64,000 nt of DNA from Cephalotus follicularis (GCA_001972305.1 BDDD01002306.1:101672-165671), one strand, 5' to 3'. Positions 12,165-24,478 are shown, counted from the stretch's first letter. Made by a program: numbers and translations. The notes: generated by a model from the letters alone, not told the origin.

Positions 12165-14952
12165 TGTAATATCCCGTTTTTTCGTATAGAATTTTTGTGC
12201 TTTTTAAGCTATTTTATGTGGGCTGTCGATTTTTTTTCGGTATGTGGAGTGCCTATTTTTTTTGGTTTGTTTTGCTTTTGGCTAGGTTAAGCGGGTTTTG
12301 GCCTTAGCCTAGTGGGTTTTGATATTAAGTCTATGAATGAATAAAACAATTTTTTTTGGCTTTTATTTATGTGTTAAAAACAATTTTCAGCATTTTAAAA
12401 ATTTAGAAACCCAATTTTATTAAAAAATGCTTTCTCTCCCACCCTCTCTCTCTCTCTCCCGCCGTCTCTCCCGTTCTCTCTCCCACTTCAACTGCTGTCA
12501 CCGACGTTGGTGCTGATATGGTGCCGGCGAAGGCACCGGTCGAACTCCCGCAACCTCCTGAGTCCACCGGACCCAACCTCCGCGCCGGACAACGGCCCAA
12601 TCGACGTGCGCGACGACTTCTCTCCCCGCCACTGTCGAACGCCATAGCTCCGTCTCTGGTGATCGTCGCCACAAGCCAAGGTCATATTTGGCATCCTGGC
12701 GTCGAGAGGAAGCGAACCCGACCAGCCCCGACCTTTGGCGACGCCGGAAAAGCAGATCGGCGCAAAGTCCAACCGTGGTCAAATGTCTTCGTTCTGGTCA
12801 AACGCGACTGTTTCATGGAAAACGCACCCTGGATGTGTGATCCCTGGCCTCAAACGCTCCAGATCGGCCCTTCTCAGTGACTGACTGGCGACGCGAGGCA
12901 GACAAGCACCGGCCAGCGGTGGCGCGTGAGACCACGCGCGGCTGTCTCCGACGACATGTTTTCGGACAGTTTTCCAACTTCGTTCTCCGCATACGTGTGA
13001 TCCGCTCTGTTTCCGCGATGTGATTATGACTCTGTGCTCTGTTTCGACTGCTTTCGGTAAACTCTGAACCCTACTCCGTTAAATTCTGTTTTCGGTTCAA
13101 TTATGTATTTATGTAATCGTTTTACGATATTATGAGCTGTAGTAGTATTATGATTCGAAATTGGACGAATTGGACAAATTGGACTTACCTTAGTGAATTC
13201 GAAAATATGTTTAGATGAGACTTCTGCGAATTGGACGTATTAAACCTATTGTTATCTTATATGGTCATGATTAGTGTACAATGACCCATGAGTTGAGGTC
13301 TGATTTTATTTCAAGTCCTTATGAGAACGATTTTATTTCTGTTAGATGTTTGCAACAACCGAGGAATGGTCTAGAGAAGTCTTGATATATATTCTTGAGG
13401 TTGTTTTGGTGATCGCATGAGGTACGGATGCTTTCGTTCTTTGGCTATCTTCCCCTGATTTTATTAGAATAAATTCAGTGTTACTTTTATGAATTAAATA
13501 TGGATTTTTGGTTCTTGGTTATCTCCTTTCGATCTTGTTGGAATAAATGCAGTCTTATTTTTATGAAAGAGTACGGATTTTCTGCTCTTTGGCTATGATT
13601 TTATTGGAATTGTCCCGTTTGACCTTTGTGATTAAAGTACGGATGTCCTTCTTTCTTGGCTATCCTTCTGATTTTATTTGAAATAATTTCAGATTCTGTA
13701 TTTGGTATGGATTCCCTTTCCTTGGTTTATCTACCAGTTTTATTGAAATGAACTTGGAATATGACACTGCAATTCTATTTGGCAATGTGGAATTAGCTAC
13801 TCCCTTGCTACTATGTGTTTCTGATATGTTATGGGTTTTGCTGCTCAGTTATGGAACCTATGTTTTGGGAAAGGTATGCTTTATGTTTTCAAAGTATGGA
13901 ACTTATGTTTTGAAAGGTTTCGTGTATGTTTTGAAAGTTATGGAACCTATGTTTTGGAAAGGTATACTTTATGGTTTCAAGTTATGAACTTGGTTTATAT
14001 GTTTTGTCGTGGGAATTTACAAAACTTATGTTTTCAAAGGTTTCGTGTATGTTTTGAAAGTTATGGATTTGGTTTTTATGAAAGTTCATATGCGATTTCA
14101 AAGAATGTTTAAACTGATATATTGCTTCAGATTTCTGTTTGGAGTTAACTTTGAAATCTTACTGCTTTTAAATTTTCGTTATCGTTATCGTTATCGTTTA
14201 CTGTTTATTTTGTTTTGTTCCGTAATTTGTTTGTTTTGTACTGTTCAGAAACTGTTTTCTTTTGTTCCGTAAACTGTTCTTTCCTATTTCGTAAAGTGTT
14301 TCATTTCGTAAAATGTTTTGTATCGTATCGTGTTTGTTTCAGATACTGTATTGAGCATGATATTGTTTTGTTTCGGATACTGTTTCGTTTTGGTAAACTG
14401 CTTTGTTTCAGATACAGTTTTGTTTCGTTCTGTTATGATTTGTAACTGTTCTGTTTTATTTCGTAAACCGTTCTGTTTTGATTCGTATCTGTTTTGATTC
14501 GTAATTATGTTGTTTCGTAACTGATTTGTTTCATAAACTGTTCGTAAACTGTTTTATGATTCTATATCCGTACTGAGGTTTGCTCAACCGTATTTTTTTT
14601 TTGTTTTCCATGCGGTAGGTTTTCAGGGACAGCATGGGAAAGTGTGATGAGAGAGTTACCCTATGTCAGAGGATCATCTAGGAGTTTGATCCGGTTATGT
14701 TGTTAGTAGTGTTATGGTCGTGTATAGGCCAATTATCTAAAAAGTATTGTGATTTTGGTTTATGACAAAGTTTTCAGATTATGTTTCAGATTCAGTTTAT
14801 GTTCCATGATGATACATGTTTTCAGACTTTTAGAACCACCACGTATGGATGATGATTAAGATTAAGATCTTTGATATGTTTTTAGTTCAATTTTGTGTGA
14901 CACACCGATCGCGAATCGGGAGTGATCCCGGTTCCGAATCGGGGGTGTTACA
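12165..14952 (+). repeat. Solo gypsy LTR inside the LTR of element C
   Basis: Runs TGTAATATCCCG to GGGGGTGTTACA, about 2.8 kb, with a perfect target duplication TAGAT at 12160-12164 and 14953-14957. A CT microsatellite (about 12430-12485) leads into a GC-rich stretch (to about 12980). The latter is open in several frames but shows no recognisable protein. Low-complexity repeats fill 13840-14110 and 14160-14560. The conserved CCGTACTGAGGTTTGCTCA block is near 14568. Confidence 0.9.
13840..14110 (+). repeat. Degenerate tandem repeats in the solo LTR
   Basis: Repeats built on TATGTTTTGAAAG and TATGGAACCTATGTTTTGG recur several times with a unit of roughly 30-35 bases. They are followed at 14160-14560 by CGTTATCGTTATCG and many TTCGTAAACTGTT-like units. 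This looks like replication-slippage expansion inside the LTR. Confidence 0.65.
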
Positions 14953-15189
14953 TAGATTGATTAAATTGAATGATTGTATTATATTGAATTGAGAGAAAAG
15001 GGTTTTTGAATTGAATCCTTGATCTAACCAATCTAGGAGGATTAGAACTGTAAATTGAAGGTTGTAACAAGTTGTACTAACCTTAAATGAATGATTTTAA
15101 CCCTTGGTTTTCAAAGAATTGCTTTAAATTGAAATTCGACCTGAGATCGGCTACTTTTTCTGCTGAAAACTGGTTTTTCCCAGCACAGA

Positions 15190-15580
15190 CGTCAATGCTG
15201 AGCCCATTGGCGTCAATGCCCTGAGCTTTTGAACGGTTTTACTGGAGTTTTTCTAACGTTAGCTTCAACGCATATCTTTGGCGTCGACGCCTACAACCTG
15301 GGATTTATTTTTTTCCAGGAAAAACGTCAACGTAAATTATACCAGGCATCTCAGTGTCGACATTTTTGCTTTACGCATCGATGCCTTGACTTAAGGACGT
15401 CAACATCTAAACCCACTTGTATATAGAAAGGTGATGCGCGTCGACCCCTACGTCAACACCTAAACCAACTGGTTTTTAAAAAACGCGATGCGCGTCGATG
15501 CCTTCGGCCAAGGGCATTGACGATCATCAGCCAATTATTGAAAGTGAATGTTAAGCGTCGACGCGTATATTCGTAGCGTT
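15190..15580 (+). repeat. TCGA/TTGA motif cluster in LTR of element C
   Basis: About a dozen units such as GGCGTCGACGCC, AGCGTCGACGCG, GACGTCAACATC and CATCGATGCC. Many are one CpG-type transition away from the palindromic form. Spacing is less regular than in the CAGTCGACTG arrays. Confidence 0.65.
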
Positions 15581-16528
15581 GACGCCTAATGCCATGTTTT
15601 GGAAAATTGATGTTTTAAAGCTAGTTTTCAACTTCTTTCTACATTGCCACTTGACCTGAGCCTCACTTGAGGTATCCAAGCGTTTGAAACACAGTTTTCC
15701 ACTGTTTTCAAAGATTGAATTGATAAATTGATAAAATGAAAGCTTGAGCCATAGGCGATGACCTAGTGACTTTGTATGACTGGATAGATGTTCTTTCCGA
15801 TCTTGTTATTTGATTATCACTGTTTATTGGCTATTGATTGATTGATTGATTGATTGAGTCATAAGTGTTGTGAGTCTATGTTCGGAACGTTGGCGCACAT
15901 TTCCATTTATCCATTAGACATCACCACTTATTGGCATTGTACTGACATATTGATTGTATTGTATTGTATGGAACCTATAGAGCGACCTTATGACCCGCAT
16001 CGGCATGTTAGGCTGTCAACCTCGTCCACCTATTTCGTCAATCTTGTCATTTATTGTATTGACCTGCTGACTAGCACTATTGTTATTGATTAACGATTGA
16101 TGCTCCTAGAGGGCCATGGCTCCCTGACGGTATAGTAGCTCCCCCATGGTTGTAGCTCATCGATACTGTATTGACCTACCCATAGGCTGGAAGACCTATG
16201 AGTCCCAGAGCTGATCAGTTTGAGACGAGTAGATAGATCTCCCACCGTTTTTGAAGGACTACCTTCTATGGGATTGATCATTGCCGTTCATTAACATTGT
16301 ATTGACCCGAGGTTGCATGCTCTATAGGATATGATTGATTAATTGGGTGTTTTATACACCACCACCTAGTGTCTGCTATTGATTGATTTTTTATAGATCC
16401 TATCCATATGATCTATTATGGGCGAGTGTCATACGGATAGTTAGATCGCCAATTGTATTCATGCATTTGTCATATCATGCATTGATATTATACACAACAC
16501 ATTGATATTGTATAGACTATCATGGATA

Positions 16529-19181
16529 TGTTGGAAACCTGGCAAGCGTTCCTGGTCGATTTGGTCCTAGGACGCAAGTGTGTATAATTTAAATATTTCA
16601 AAAACACCAAAACTAAAAGTCATGGTCCACACTTACGTATTAGTACCAAATAGAAAATCCTAGGATCTCCGTTTAATTAACAATCAAACTAAAAACAAGA
16701 ACAAGCATGCACATAAAGATAAACCGAACACATGTCGGTAAGGATAAAAGTAAGAGCGAAGCAATCATACCAACGTTGGAGGCTCCACAACTTTGCCGCT
16801 ACACGCTTGCAGTAGCAAATGTCGGTCACCGGTAACACCGCCGGTTTTCGGACAGTCCACGTTTGGTCCGATCTTGACACCAACGAACTCCAAAAAAACA
16901 GCTCTATCCATATCTGGCGGAGACACCCCCAAAACCGCGCCTGAACACGGTGGCTAGAGGCAGCGACTCACTAAGTTCTGACTCAGTGAGTCTCGGTCAA
17001 CTATCCATTGACCGGCCTTAACATATGTGGACGCCAACACCCCGACGAACACAGTGGTGGCTGAGAGTCGGCGAGACTCGGCCTGGAACGCAGAGAACGG
17101 TCGGCGGCGAGTCACGGGGTTGACTCGTCGTTCGTCATCAGCGGCCGCCAAGCCACCAAACGGCTCAGTGACACCAGCCCGACACACCCCGACCCTAGAA
17201 TCGCCATGAATCGTCGCAGAACGCCAAGTCACAACAGCCCGATGCGTCAACTCGCCCGAGTTGACTTAGCAAACACACAACCGGCCAAACAACGTCGGAA
17301 ACGCCTAAACTAGGGTCAAAATAGGTAGAGCTGAAGCGGCTCCACCTACCCGGACCATCGGCAGTGGAAGAGAAGGTGCCGGCAGCAAGAAACGGTAAAA
17401 CCCACAAACTTTCGTAGGGGAGAAAAAGGGAGAAACGGAAGAGAGGGAGGGAAGGAGGCATACCAGGAAGGATGTACGCCACCAAATCGGCCACAGGCGT
17501 GAAGCACCGGTCATCTTCCTCGGATGAATAGCGCCCCTGCGCTGTGCGCACGCGTAGCGCGCTTCTGCCTCTTCCAAAATGCACGAGTCGTGCGTTTAAA
17601 GAAGAAGAAAAGGGAGAGATGGGAGAGAGTGTGAGAGAGATTGAGAGAGAGATTAGTTAAAAGGACTTAAATTTTTTTTTGACTTAATTAAAATTAAGTC
17701 TCTCTCTCTTATTTCTCTTTTCTCCTTTAATTAAAATCTCTTTCAATTTTAATTTTGTTTCTCCTTTCTCCTTTAATTATTTCTCCTTTCTCCTTAAATT
17801 AAAATCTCTTTGAATTTCAATTTTGTTTCCCATACATGTTTGATAATTCTCTCAATTAATTAAACATGCTTCTCTCTTTAATTAATTTAATTAAAATTAA
17901 ATCATGCTCCGGCTTTAAAAACTCTTTATATATCAAGATGACAATTAGTGGAATGAGAAACAATCCATTAGTGTCTAATTAATATATACTAGTTAAAAAC
18001 TAGATTTACCACCAAGCGAACATGTGTGCAGCATGCGTCACTTTTCCAATAATCAGGCGGGACCCGAAATCCCAGAGGATTTCTGAAACGATGATAAATT
18101 TCTCAGAACATCCCGAAGTTCTGGTACGACTATCCAGCTAATAGTCCCAGTGTGATCTATAATCACCCCCGGATCCGCGGACCAAAAAGTACAACGTCTA
18201 TCATTCGTTAACGAGTTCCCCGTACTTTATCACTATCATCGATTTATGTTCCACGTATCCTTCGTCATCTCGGCTCTGACCGCGGACTAGGGTTTGGATA
18301 AATCTCACCCCTAGGTAAAATCGCGATAACTATAATTCTATGAATGCACTGAGACTATGCGATATTTCCCCGGAAACCTCTCGTTCTCAATCCCCCAGTG
18401 CCTATCCAGGACTTTAAGTCTTCAACGGTCACAGATGTTATAGAGCCTATAACCCTCAACACGGGTGTGACGATCCCATCTTGCGTACTTGCCCACACAT
18501 CTCAATGCAGCTCCCACAAGGCCCAAAGACAACCCTTTTTCCAGCACGTGGCTAGTGCTGGGGAAGGCGGAAATCAAAGCCAAGCAGTTACTACACAACG
18601 TATGCCAGCCGCTCAGGTCTAACGATACAACGTAAATCACATGTGATCTACTAGTGAACTTTGACTAAGCACTACTGCGACAATAGGAACTCTATTGACA
18701 GAGGTGTTCGCTCTCCAAATGGATAACCTATGGTGGGTCGGTTCAGGGTTTTGCCTCTGCACGCACCCCGCATCAGCTTTAGGGTAAAACCCAAATGGCA
18801 ATGAGATGATCCATCCTCCTTTACCATTCGGAGCAAGCATAACACGGCAAGTCTTTGCGGTTCATCAATTGCCCTAAGAAAGTTAACCTATGACTTGGAA
18901 CTTTTGTCACAAGGGAGTAAGGATCTCATTCTCATAACCTCTCAGGCACAAGATCCAACCCTTTACGGACAGGGCGCTATATGTGTATTATGTTGACATG
19001 GTGATTAACTGATCCGTAGAGACGGTGTGGGATAATACATATAGCAAGATGGCAATCTTTTATTTAAATTGCACAGTAAAACATGAATGGAACTAAGAAT
19101 GTACGATTCAAGAGTGTGTCATATGTCAACAACATATGTCTGCAGCCTTCTCGTGGCTTGCAGGGACACCCTAATCCAACA
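16529..19181 (-). repeat. Solo copia LTR (minus) inside the LTR of element C
   Basis: Plus-strand ends are TGTTGGAAACC and CTAATCCAACA, flanked by a perfect target duplication GGATA (16524-16528 and 19182-19186). It is about 2.65 kb. It belongs to the copia LTR family also present at 32200-33521, 45797-48127 and from 57245. A GC-rich segment at 16950-17590 is open in several frames on both strands but shows no known protein. It abuts a GA/CT tract at 17600-17660 and is best read as LTR leader DNA. Confidence 0.9.
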
Positions 19182-19601
19182 GGATATTGCACATTGTACA
19201 TGCATACCTGTTGCATGGGGGTTCTGCTTAGCCTTGTGGCTAACCCCATTCTACGGGGTGGGGCTGTGTGTACATTCTTGTGTGACACAGGTAGGGCAGC
19301 AAGTAGCAGCGGACATAAGAATTGAAGATTCGTTTGACCGCATGACCATTTTGATATGGTAAATTGTATCGAAGGGACTGATAAACGTATTGTATTGAAA
19401 ATGACTTGTATTATATTGATGAAAGATTGTATGGATGGATGGATTATTGTCTTAGTTGGCAAAAGAACTATTGTACCTTCCACATATTGTAAAGTTTTTA
19501 GCTTTTCCGCATTTTTATATTGCTAGTCCTGACCATTGTATTGTGTAATTGGATTGAGGGTAATGCCACGTCTCCGTCCTCCAGGCGCGGGGTGTTACAC
19601 A

Positions 19602-20402
19602 TGATGAATGATGTTGGACTTCCACTGTCTTTCTGGGGTTATGCTTTGGAGACTGCTATTATCTTATTAAACAGGACTCCAACTAAATCTGCTCCCAAAA
19701 CCCCATATGATATATGGAACGAGAAGAAACACAATCCTAGTTATCTAAGGATATGAGGCTATCCTGCATATGTTAAGCATGGAGCATCAGATAAATTGGA
19801 ATCTAGGTCCATAAAATGTAAACTTGTGGGATATCCTAAAGAAACAATAGGATATTACTTCTATTATCCACCTGACAACAAAGTGTTTGTTTCCAGGCAT
19901 GCTACTTTTCTTGAATGACTTCCTGTTGGGAGACAGTAGTGGGAGTATGATAGAGCTAGATAAACAATCTACAAAACCACAAGTTGAGGACCTATCCAAT
20001 CCTATTCAAATTGATGTTCCTGAAATACCAGCTACCACCGATACACAACCTCTGCGTAGAACTGCCCGAATACCCAGGGAACCTGAGAGATACTATGATA
20101 GTTTTCTCATTGAAGGTACCCAAGAGGTAAATTTAATGAATGATGATCCGGTAACCTACAAAGAAGCCATACGCGTTATGGACTCGGAGAAATGGCTCAA
20201 AACCATGAATTCCGAAATGGAATCCATGTACCCAAACAAAATTTGGGATCTAGTGGATGCACCTGAAGGGGTTAAACCCTTAGGTTGTAAATGGATTTTC
20301 GAAAGAAAACTTGGGGATGATGTAAAGGTGAAGACCTTCAAAGATAGGCTCGTAGCCTAAGGTTACAACCAATGGGAAGGGATTGATTATGAGGAAACTT
20401 TC
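19602..20402 (+). pseudogene. Copia integrase tail and start of reverse transcriptase (fossil)
   Basis: Integrase tail motifs include LPLSFWGYALETAIILLNRT and KTPYDIW, then GYPKETIGYYFY and VFVSRHATFLE. After a variable acidic linker come PREPERYYDSFLIE and the RT start, with SEMESMYPNKIWDLVDAPEG and GCKWIFERKLG. These are diagnostic of plant Ty1/copia pol. It is a fossil with a few breaks and is interrupted by the solo LTR. Confidence 0.85.
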
Positions 20403-22096
20403 TGTAACGCCCGGTATTTTCCTGAAAGTAATATTTCATTTATGATGTAATCTTAAACTTGATTTTATGAGAATGTTGAGTTTTTGAGCTTAAAGGATGC
20501 TTGCAAACCCTAATTATGGTCTTGGTGATGGAATGTGTGTGACAAAGCTTGAAACGACACTGTTTTGGGAAAAGACATCGATGTCTTTGGAAAGATGTCG
20601 ACGCCTATGGGCACCAGGGCACACGTGATTGCATAGTCACGCACGTCAACTTTGGGAGAAGGCATCGACACCTTCTTACAAAAATAGAAAAGACATCGAC
20701 GTCTAAGTAAAGACGTCGACGCCTTTTTAAAGAACATCTGTCGTGCTTTTTCGCTGGCAGAAGTAACATGCAAGGGGATCTTGGGGGCTTTACCAGACGC
20801 CTTTTCAAGTGCCTTGTGACGTGTTGAGCATGTTGGTATGTTTCCAGGAAAGCTCAGAACATGCCCTCACATGGAACATGTAAGGGATTACCACCCTCAC
20901 ATGCAACCTGCAAATGAAAGAATGGTTAAAGAATACAAAAGAAATGCAGAAAGAAGGAAGGTGGGAGAGAGCACGAATGTGGCTGTTAAATGCCAGGAGA
21001 AGAATGTTAGGGGGGAGCCATCTGCATAATAATAACCCTCCCCACTTATCTCTCTCGTTTTAAAAACACAGTGGTAAAGAAAAGGAAGGGAACAGTGAGT
21101 GTGAGAGCCACCATTGTTGAGCAAGGAAGCTTGGAGCTTGCACATCAACTGCTAGGACGAACCAGGGAGCTTCCAAGCCGTACCTGGGGACTCAAGTGAC
21201 TTCGTGGAATACTAAAAGAGGTGGACTTTCAGCTTCTAACTTGAGGCCAGAGGTAGGGGAAAGCCATACTGTAATTTCGAGTTTGATATCCATGCATGGT
21301 TTATGATTTCGGATGTATAAAATGCATGATTCTTGGAATGATATTGTTACTGGATTGATGCCATGATATGCTGGATATGTTTTGAGTATCTGCATGTTGG
21401 TTTCTTGCCTTGAAAACCTGTTATTATGCATGATTATGGGTGGTTAAGGCCACTGTTTAATAAATCGTGAGGTAGAAGAAGACTACTGTTGGAAAAGACA
21501 TCGACGTCTTTTATGTAAACATCGACGTCTTTTTAGTTTTGCCTTCTGACTGATTGAAAGGGATCGACGTCTATGGAAAGACATCGAAGCCCTAGGCTAC
21601 CTACTTGGATTTGGATGTGAAAGACATCGACGCCTAAGGTTCCTACCTTAACGCGTCGACGCATTCAACAATACGCTGTCGTCTTAAGGTTCCAGACCTT
21701 GAACGTCGAAGCGTTTAAATCGGACATCGACGCCTTCTGTAGAAGAACGCGCTGACACTGAGACTTGGACATCGACGCCTGACGTGAAAGACATCGACGC
21801 CTTTGGGAAAGACCACTGCATCTTTTATGCATTCATATCATGACATGCATTATGTTGATCCCGAATTACTGTTATGACTTAGCCGAGTGAGGACAAAGGC
21901 TAACCCCCTACTTTACAGATTGATGGAGTGGCCTTGACTTGGAGCATGCACGGAGATTTAAAGAGAAGACTTGTTATCTTCTTGTTATGTATATCGTTAT
22001 GTATATTGTTGGTAAAATTGTATGAGCTGGATTTCCTTATGTTGATTGCTTTACCACTTATAAGTTGTCTATGTTGTGGGAAGACGGGGTGTGACA
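20403..22096 (+). repeat. Solo gypsy LTR in the copia pol
   Basis: Starts TGTAACGCCCGG, ends GACGGGGTGTGACA, about 1.7 kb, with a perfect target duplication CTTTC (20398-20402 and 22097-22101). Its 3' part (from about 21820) closely matches the 3' part of the truncated 5' LTR at 23648-24475, so the two belong to one family. TCGA clusters lie at 20570-20735 and 21497-21805. Confidence 0.9.
20570..21805 (+). repeat. Two GACATCGACGTC clusters (20570-20735, 21497-21805)
   Basis: Flavour AGACATCGACGTCTTT and AGACGTCGACGCC. Neighbouring units within a pair are 20-22 bp apart, for example near 20575/20595, 20696/20716 and 21768/21790. The clusters start 167 and 1094 bases from the LTR start. Confidence 0.75.
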
Positions 22097-22866
22097 CTTT
22101 CTCTCCCGTAGCCATGCTTAAATCCATTCGGATTTTACTTGCGATACCTGAACATTTTGACTATGAGATAAGGCAAATGGATGTGAAGATTGCTTTTCTC
22201 AATGGAAACATTGATGAAGACATATATATGACTCAACCCGAGGGTTTCATATCCACTGGTGAAGACCAGAAAGTGTGCAAGCTTCAGAAGTCCATTTATG
22301 GACTAAAGCAAGTTTCGAGATGTTGGGGCGTCCGATTCGATGGGACAATTAAAGAGTTTGATTTCATTAAGAATCAAGATGAACCATGTTTGTATAAAAA
22401 GGTTAGTGGGAGCTTAGTGACTTTTCCAGTCTTGTACGTTGACGACATACTCCTTATGGGAAATGATGTGATCATGTTGTCGAACGTAAAGGCTTGGTTA
22501 TCCACAATTTTCTCCATGAATGACTTGGGCGAAGCTTCCTATATCCTGGGAATAAAGGTCTATAGAGATAGCTCAAAAAGGATGATAAGGTTATCCCAGT
22601 CCTTGTACATTGACATAGTGCTTAAGCGGTTTAGCATGGAAAATTCCAAGAGAGGTTACCTGCCTCTATGTCATGGGATTTCAATTTCTAAGCAGATGTC
22701 TCCCAAGACAGCTGAAGAAAGACAGAGGATGATGCACATTCCATATGCTTCGGAAATTGCAAACGTCATGTATGCTATGATTTGCACTAGACCAGATATC
22801 GTATATACTGTAAGTGTTACAAGCAGATATCAGTCAGATCTCGATGAGCAACACTGGAAGGCAGTC
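22097..22866 (+). pseudogene. Copia reverse transcriptase (fossil)
   Basis: RT motifs in order: MLKSIRILLAIPEHFDYEI, QMDVKIAFLNGNIDEDIYM, QPEGFISTGEDQKVCKLQKS, YGLKQVSRCW. Then the catalytic YVDDILLMGND box, NDLGEASYILGIKVYRD, and CTRPDIVYTVSVTSRYQSD. The region is one long open stretch but only part of a pol, so it is a fossil. It breaks off at 22866 before RNase H. Confidence 0.9.
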
Positions 22867-22883
22867 AAAGATTCCAATTCTCA

Positions 22884-22912
22884 CAACACTGGCAGGTTGT
22901 GAGCCAGTGTTG
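22884..22912. repeat. Perfect 10-bp inverted repeat (hairpin)
   Basis: CAACACTGGC and GCCAGTGTTG pair perfectly around a nine-base loop. It lies in a 75-bp stretch between the end of the copia pol and the Sirevirus LTR start, which I cannot otherwise assign. Confidence 0.7.
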
Positions 22913-22941
22913 AGCTTTTATTTACTATATCTTATATAAAC

Positions 22942-23647
22942 TGTTGACGATTTAGTCTCAAGATGATAACATATTTGCATTTAACAAGTTTACTTGATGT
23001 GCAAGATATTAGAAAGTTCCACAAAAGGCAAAAATCATCTACAGGGCAAAGACATCGACCTTCCAGAAAAGACATCGACGTCCGTACAAAAGACATCGAT
23101 CCCTTTCAAGAAGACATCGACGTCTTTAGTGCCAAAAGTTACATATCAAATTTTAATGAAGACATCGATCCCTACAAGCAAAGACATCGACGTCCGTGCA
23201 AAAGACATCGATCTCTATCAGGAAGACATGGACGTCTTAAGGTGCAAAAGTTACAGGTCAAAATTGATTGATCACATCGATCCTTTCTCGTGCAGACATC
23301 GACGTCCATGAAAAGAAGTCGATCCCTTTCCATAGACATCGACGCCTTTCTAGACCTATCTGCAATTCCCAGAAAAGACATCGACCCCTATAGAAGAAGT
23401 CGATGTGATGCTCATAGCTTCAAATGCCTGGACATATTCCCAGAAATGACATCGACGCCTTTAAAAAGACATCGACGTCTTTTTAAATGGATTGACCTGG
23501 GAAACATGGAATGGCTAGTTGGCGCACTTACAACGGCTAGTAACAGTCAAAGACATCGACGCCTTTCTAAAGACATCGACGTCTTTATATCAGCAGAGAC
23601 AAATTCAAAGTTGCACTAACACATTTTAAAATCAAAAGCTTCCATGA
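22942..23647 (+). repeat. Sirevirus LTR, 5' part, rich in GACATCGACGTC units
   Basis: Starts TGTTGACGATTTAGTCTC then GATGATAACATATTTG, which matches the reversed start of the solo LTR at 52016-53267. About 18 TCGA units fill 23048-23590, many 20-22 bp apart. A longer repeat of roughly 110 bp, containing AAAGTTACA, is superimposed on them. The block stops where a gypsy LTR segment begins near 23648. Confidence 0.75.
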
Positions 23648-24475
23648 AGCCAGGAGTTGGCGGCGCTATATACTGTTGTTGTGGTCCTATGTGGACATAC
23701 TGCCTGTTGTGGTCCTATGTGGACATACTGACTGTTGTTGTGGTCCTATGTGGACATACTGCCTATTGTGGTCCTATGTGGACATACTGACTGTTGTTGT
23801 GGTCCTATGTGGACATACTGTACTGTACTGTTTACTGGTCCTGTACGGACATTACTGTGATTGTTGATGTAACCCTGGCCGGGTTACTACTGTACTGATA
23901 CTGTATACATATATTTCTTAAATATGTAACACCGATATTTTACTGTACTGATATACGTATATATACTTTCATATATGTATAAATCGGGTCTCCACTGCAC
24001 TGCATCTTTTATGCATTCATATCATGACATGAATTATGTTGATCCCGAATTACTATTATGACTTAGCCGAGTGAGGACAAAGGCTTACCCCCTACTTTAC
24101 AGATTGATGGAGTCGCCTTGACTTGGAGCATGCACGGAGATTTAAAGAGAAGACTTGTTATCTTCTTGTTTATGTATATGGTTATTGAACATTGATCATG
24201 ATATGTATTTTGGATTATTTGTAACATGGGTTACATTGTTATCTCGTACTGTATTATTTCACGCTCCGTTTTGGGCGATCAGCAGTTATGTTTGGATTAT
24301 CGGGCATCACGTAGTATGGGATGCGTGATGTGTTTTTATATTCGGCTCATTTATGTTGTTGCTTCCGCTATCGAAGGATTTTAATTGTTGGTAAAATTGT
24401 ATGAGCTGGATTTCCTTATGTTGATTGCTTTACCACTTATAAGTTGTCTATGTTGTGGGAAGACGGGGTGTGACA
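23648..24475 (+). repeat. Gypsy 5' LTR, truncated at its 5' side
   Basis: Begins at GCCAGGAGTTGGCGGCG, which also occurs reversed in the solo LTR at 41801-44502. Ends ACGGGGTGTGACA, followed by a primer site. The last 470 bases match the solo LTR at 20403-22096. A minisatellite occupies 23676-23830. Confidence 0.8.
23676..23830 (+). repeat. Minisatellite, five units of about 29-32 bp
   Basis: Five units containing GTGGTCCTATGTGGACATAC. Short and long units alternate because of an extra TTG, giving a composite period of about 61 bp. Confidence 0.85.
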
Positions 24476-24478
24476 ACG

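Larger units (their letters stand above)
10027..19599 (+). mobile_element. Gypsy element C: RNase H, integrase and 3' LTR with two nested solo LTRs
   Basis: Plus-strand Ty3/gypsy fossil with RNase H end and integrase (10027-11646), a purine tract and a 3' LTR from 11682 to 19599. The LTR is split by a gypsy solo LTR (12165-14952) and a copia solo LTR (16529-19181). Discounting these, the LTR is about 2.5 kb. Element C ends inside the copia pol that resumes at 19600. It is broken at about five places. Confidence 0.85.
11682..19599 (+). repeat. 3' LTR of gypsy element C, in three pieces
   Basis: Pieces are 11682-12164, 14953-16528 and 19187-19599, running from TGTAACGACCCG to GGGGTGTTACA. A TATA-like TATATAAG at about 11876 is followed within 60 bases by a CT-rich run (11930-11965), the usual look of a plant LTR promoter and transcript start. 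A tetranucleotide ATTG run lies near 15836-15856. A TCGA/TTGA motif cluster lies at 15190-15580. Confidence 0.8.
19600..22866 (+). mobile_element. Copia pol fossil, split by gypsy C and a solo LTR
   Basis: Plus-strand Ty1/copia fragment. It resumes at 19600 after gypsy C and runs to 22866, with a solo gypsy LTR at 20403-22096. Its LTRs are not visible. The style matches the copia element at 33522-48127 (same integrase-RT linker motifs). Broken, with several breaks. Confidence 0.85.

Noticed and set aside
12518-12880. A 120-codon open frame
   Set aside because: It lies inside the solo LTR 12165-14952. Several other frames are equally open because the stretch is GC-rich. No protein family recognised.
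16954-17584. Possible GC-rich host gene on the minus strand
   Set aside because: The open frames overlap on both strands, no domain is recognisable, and the whole stretch lies inside a solo LTR bounded by a perfect GGATA duplication.
22963-23619. Open frames with repeated KDID/KTSTS/RHRR peptides
   Set aside because: They are translations of the GACATCGACGTC repeat units. Spacing near 21 bp is a multiple of three, which keeps frames open by chance. No start context or known domain.
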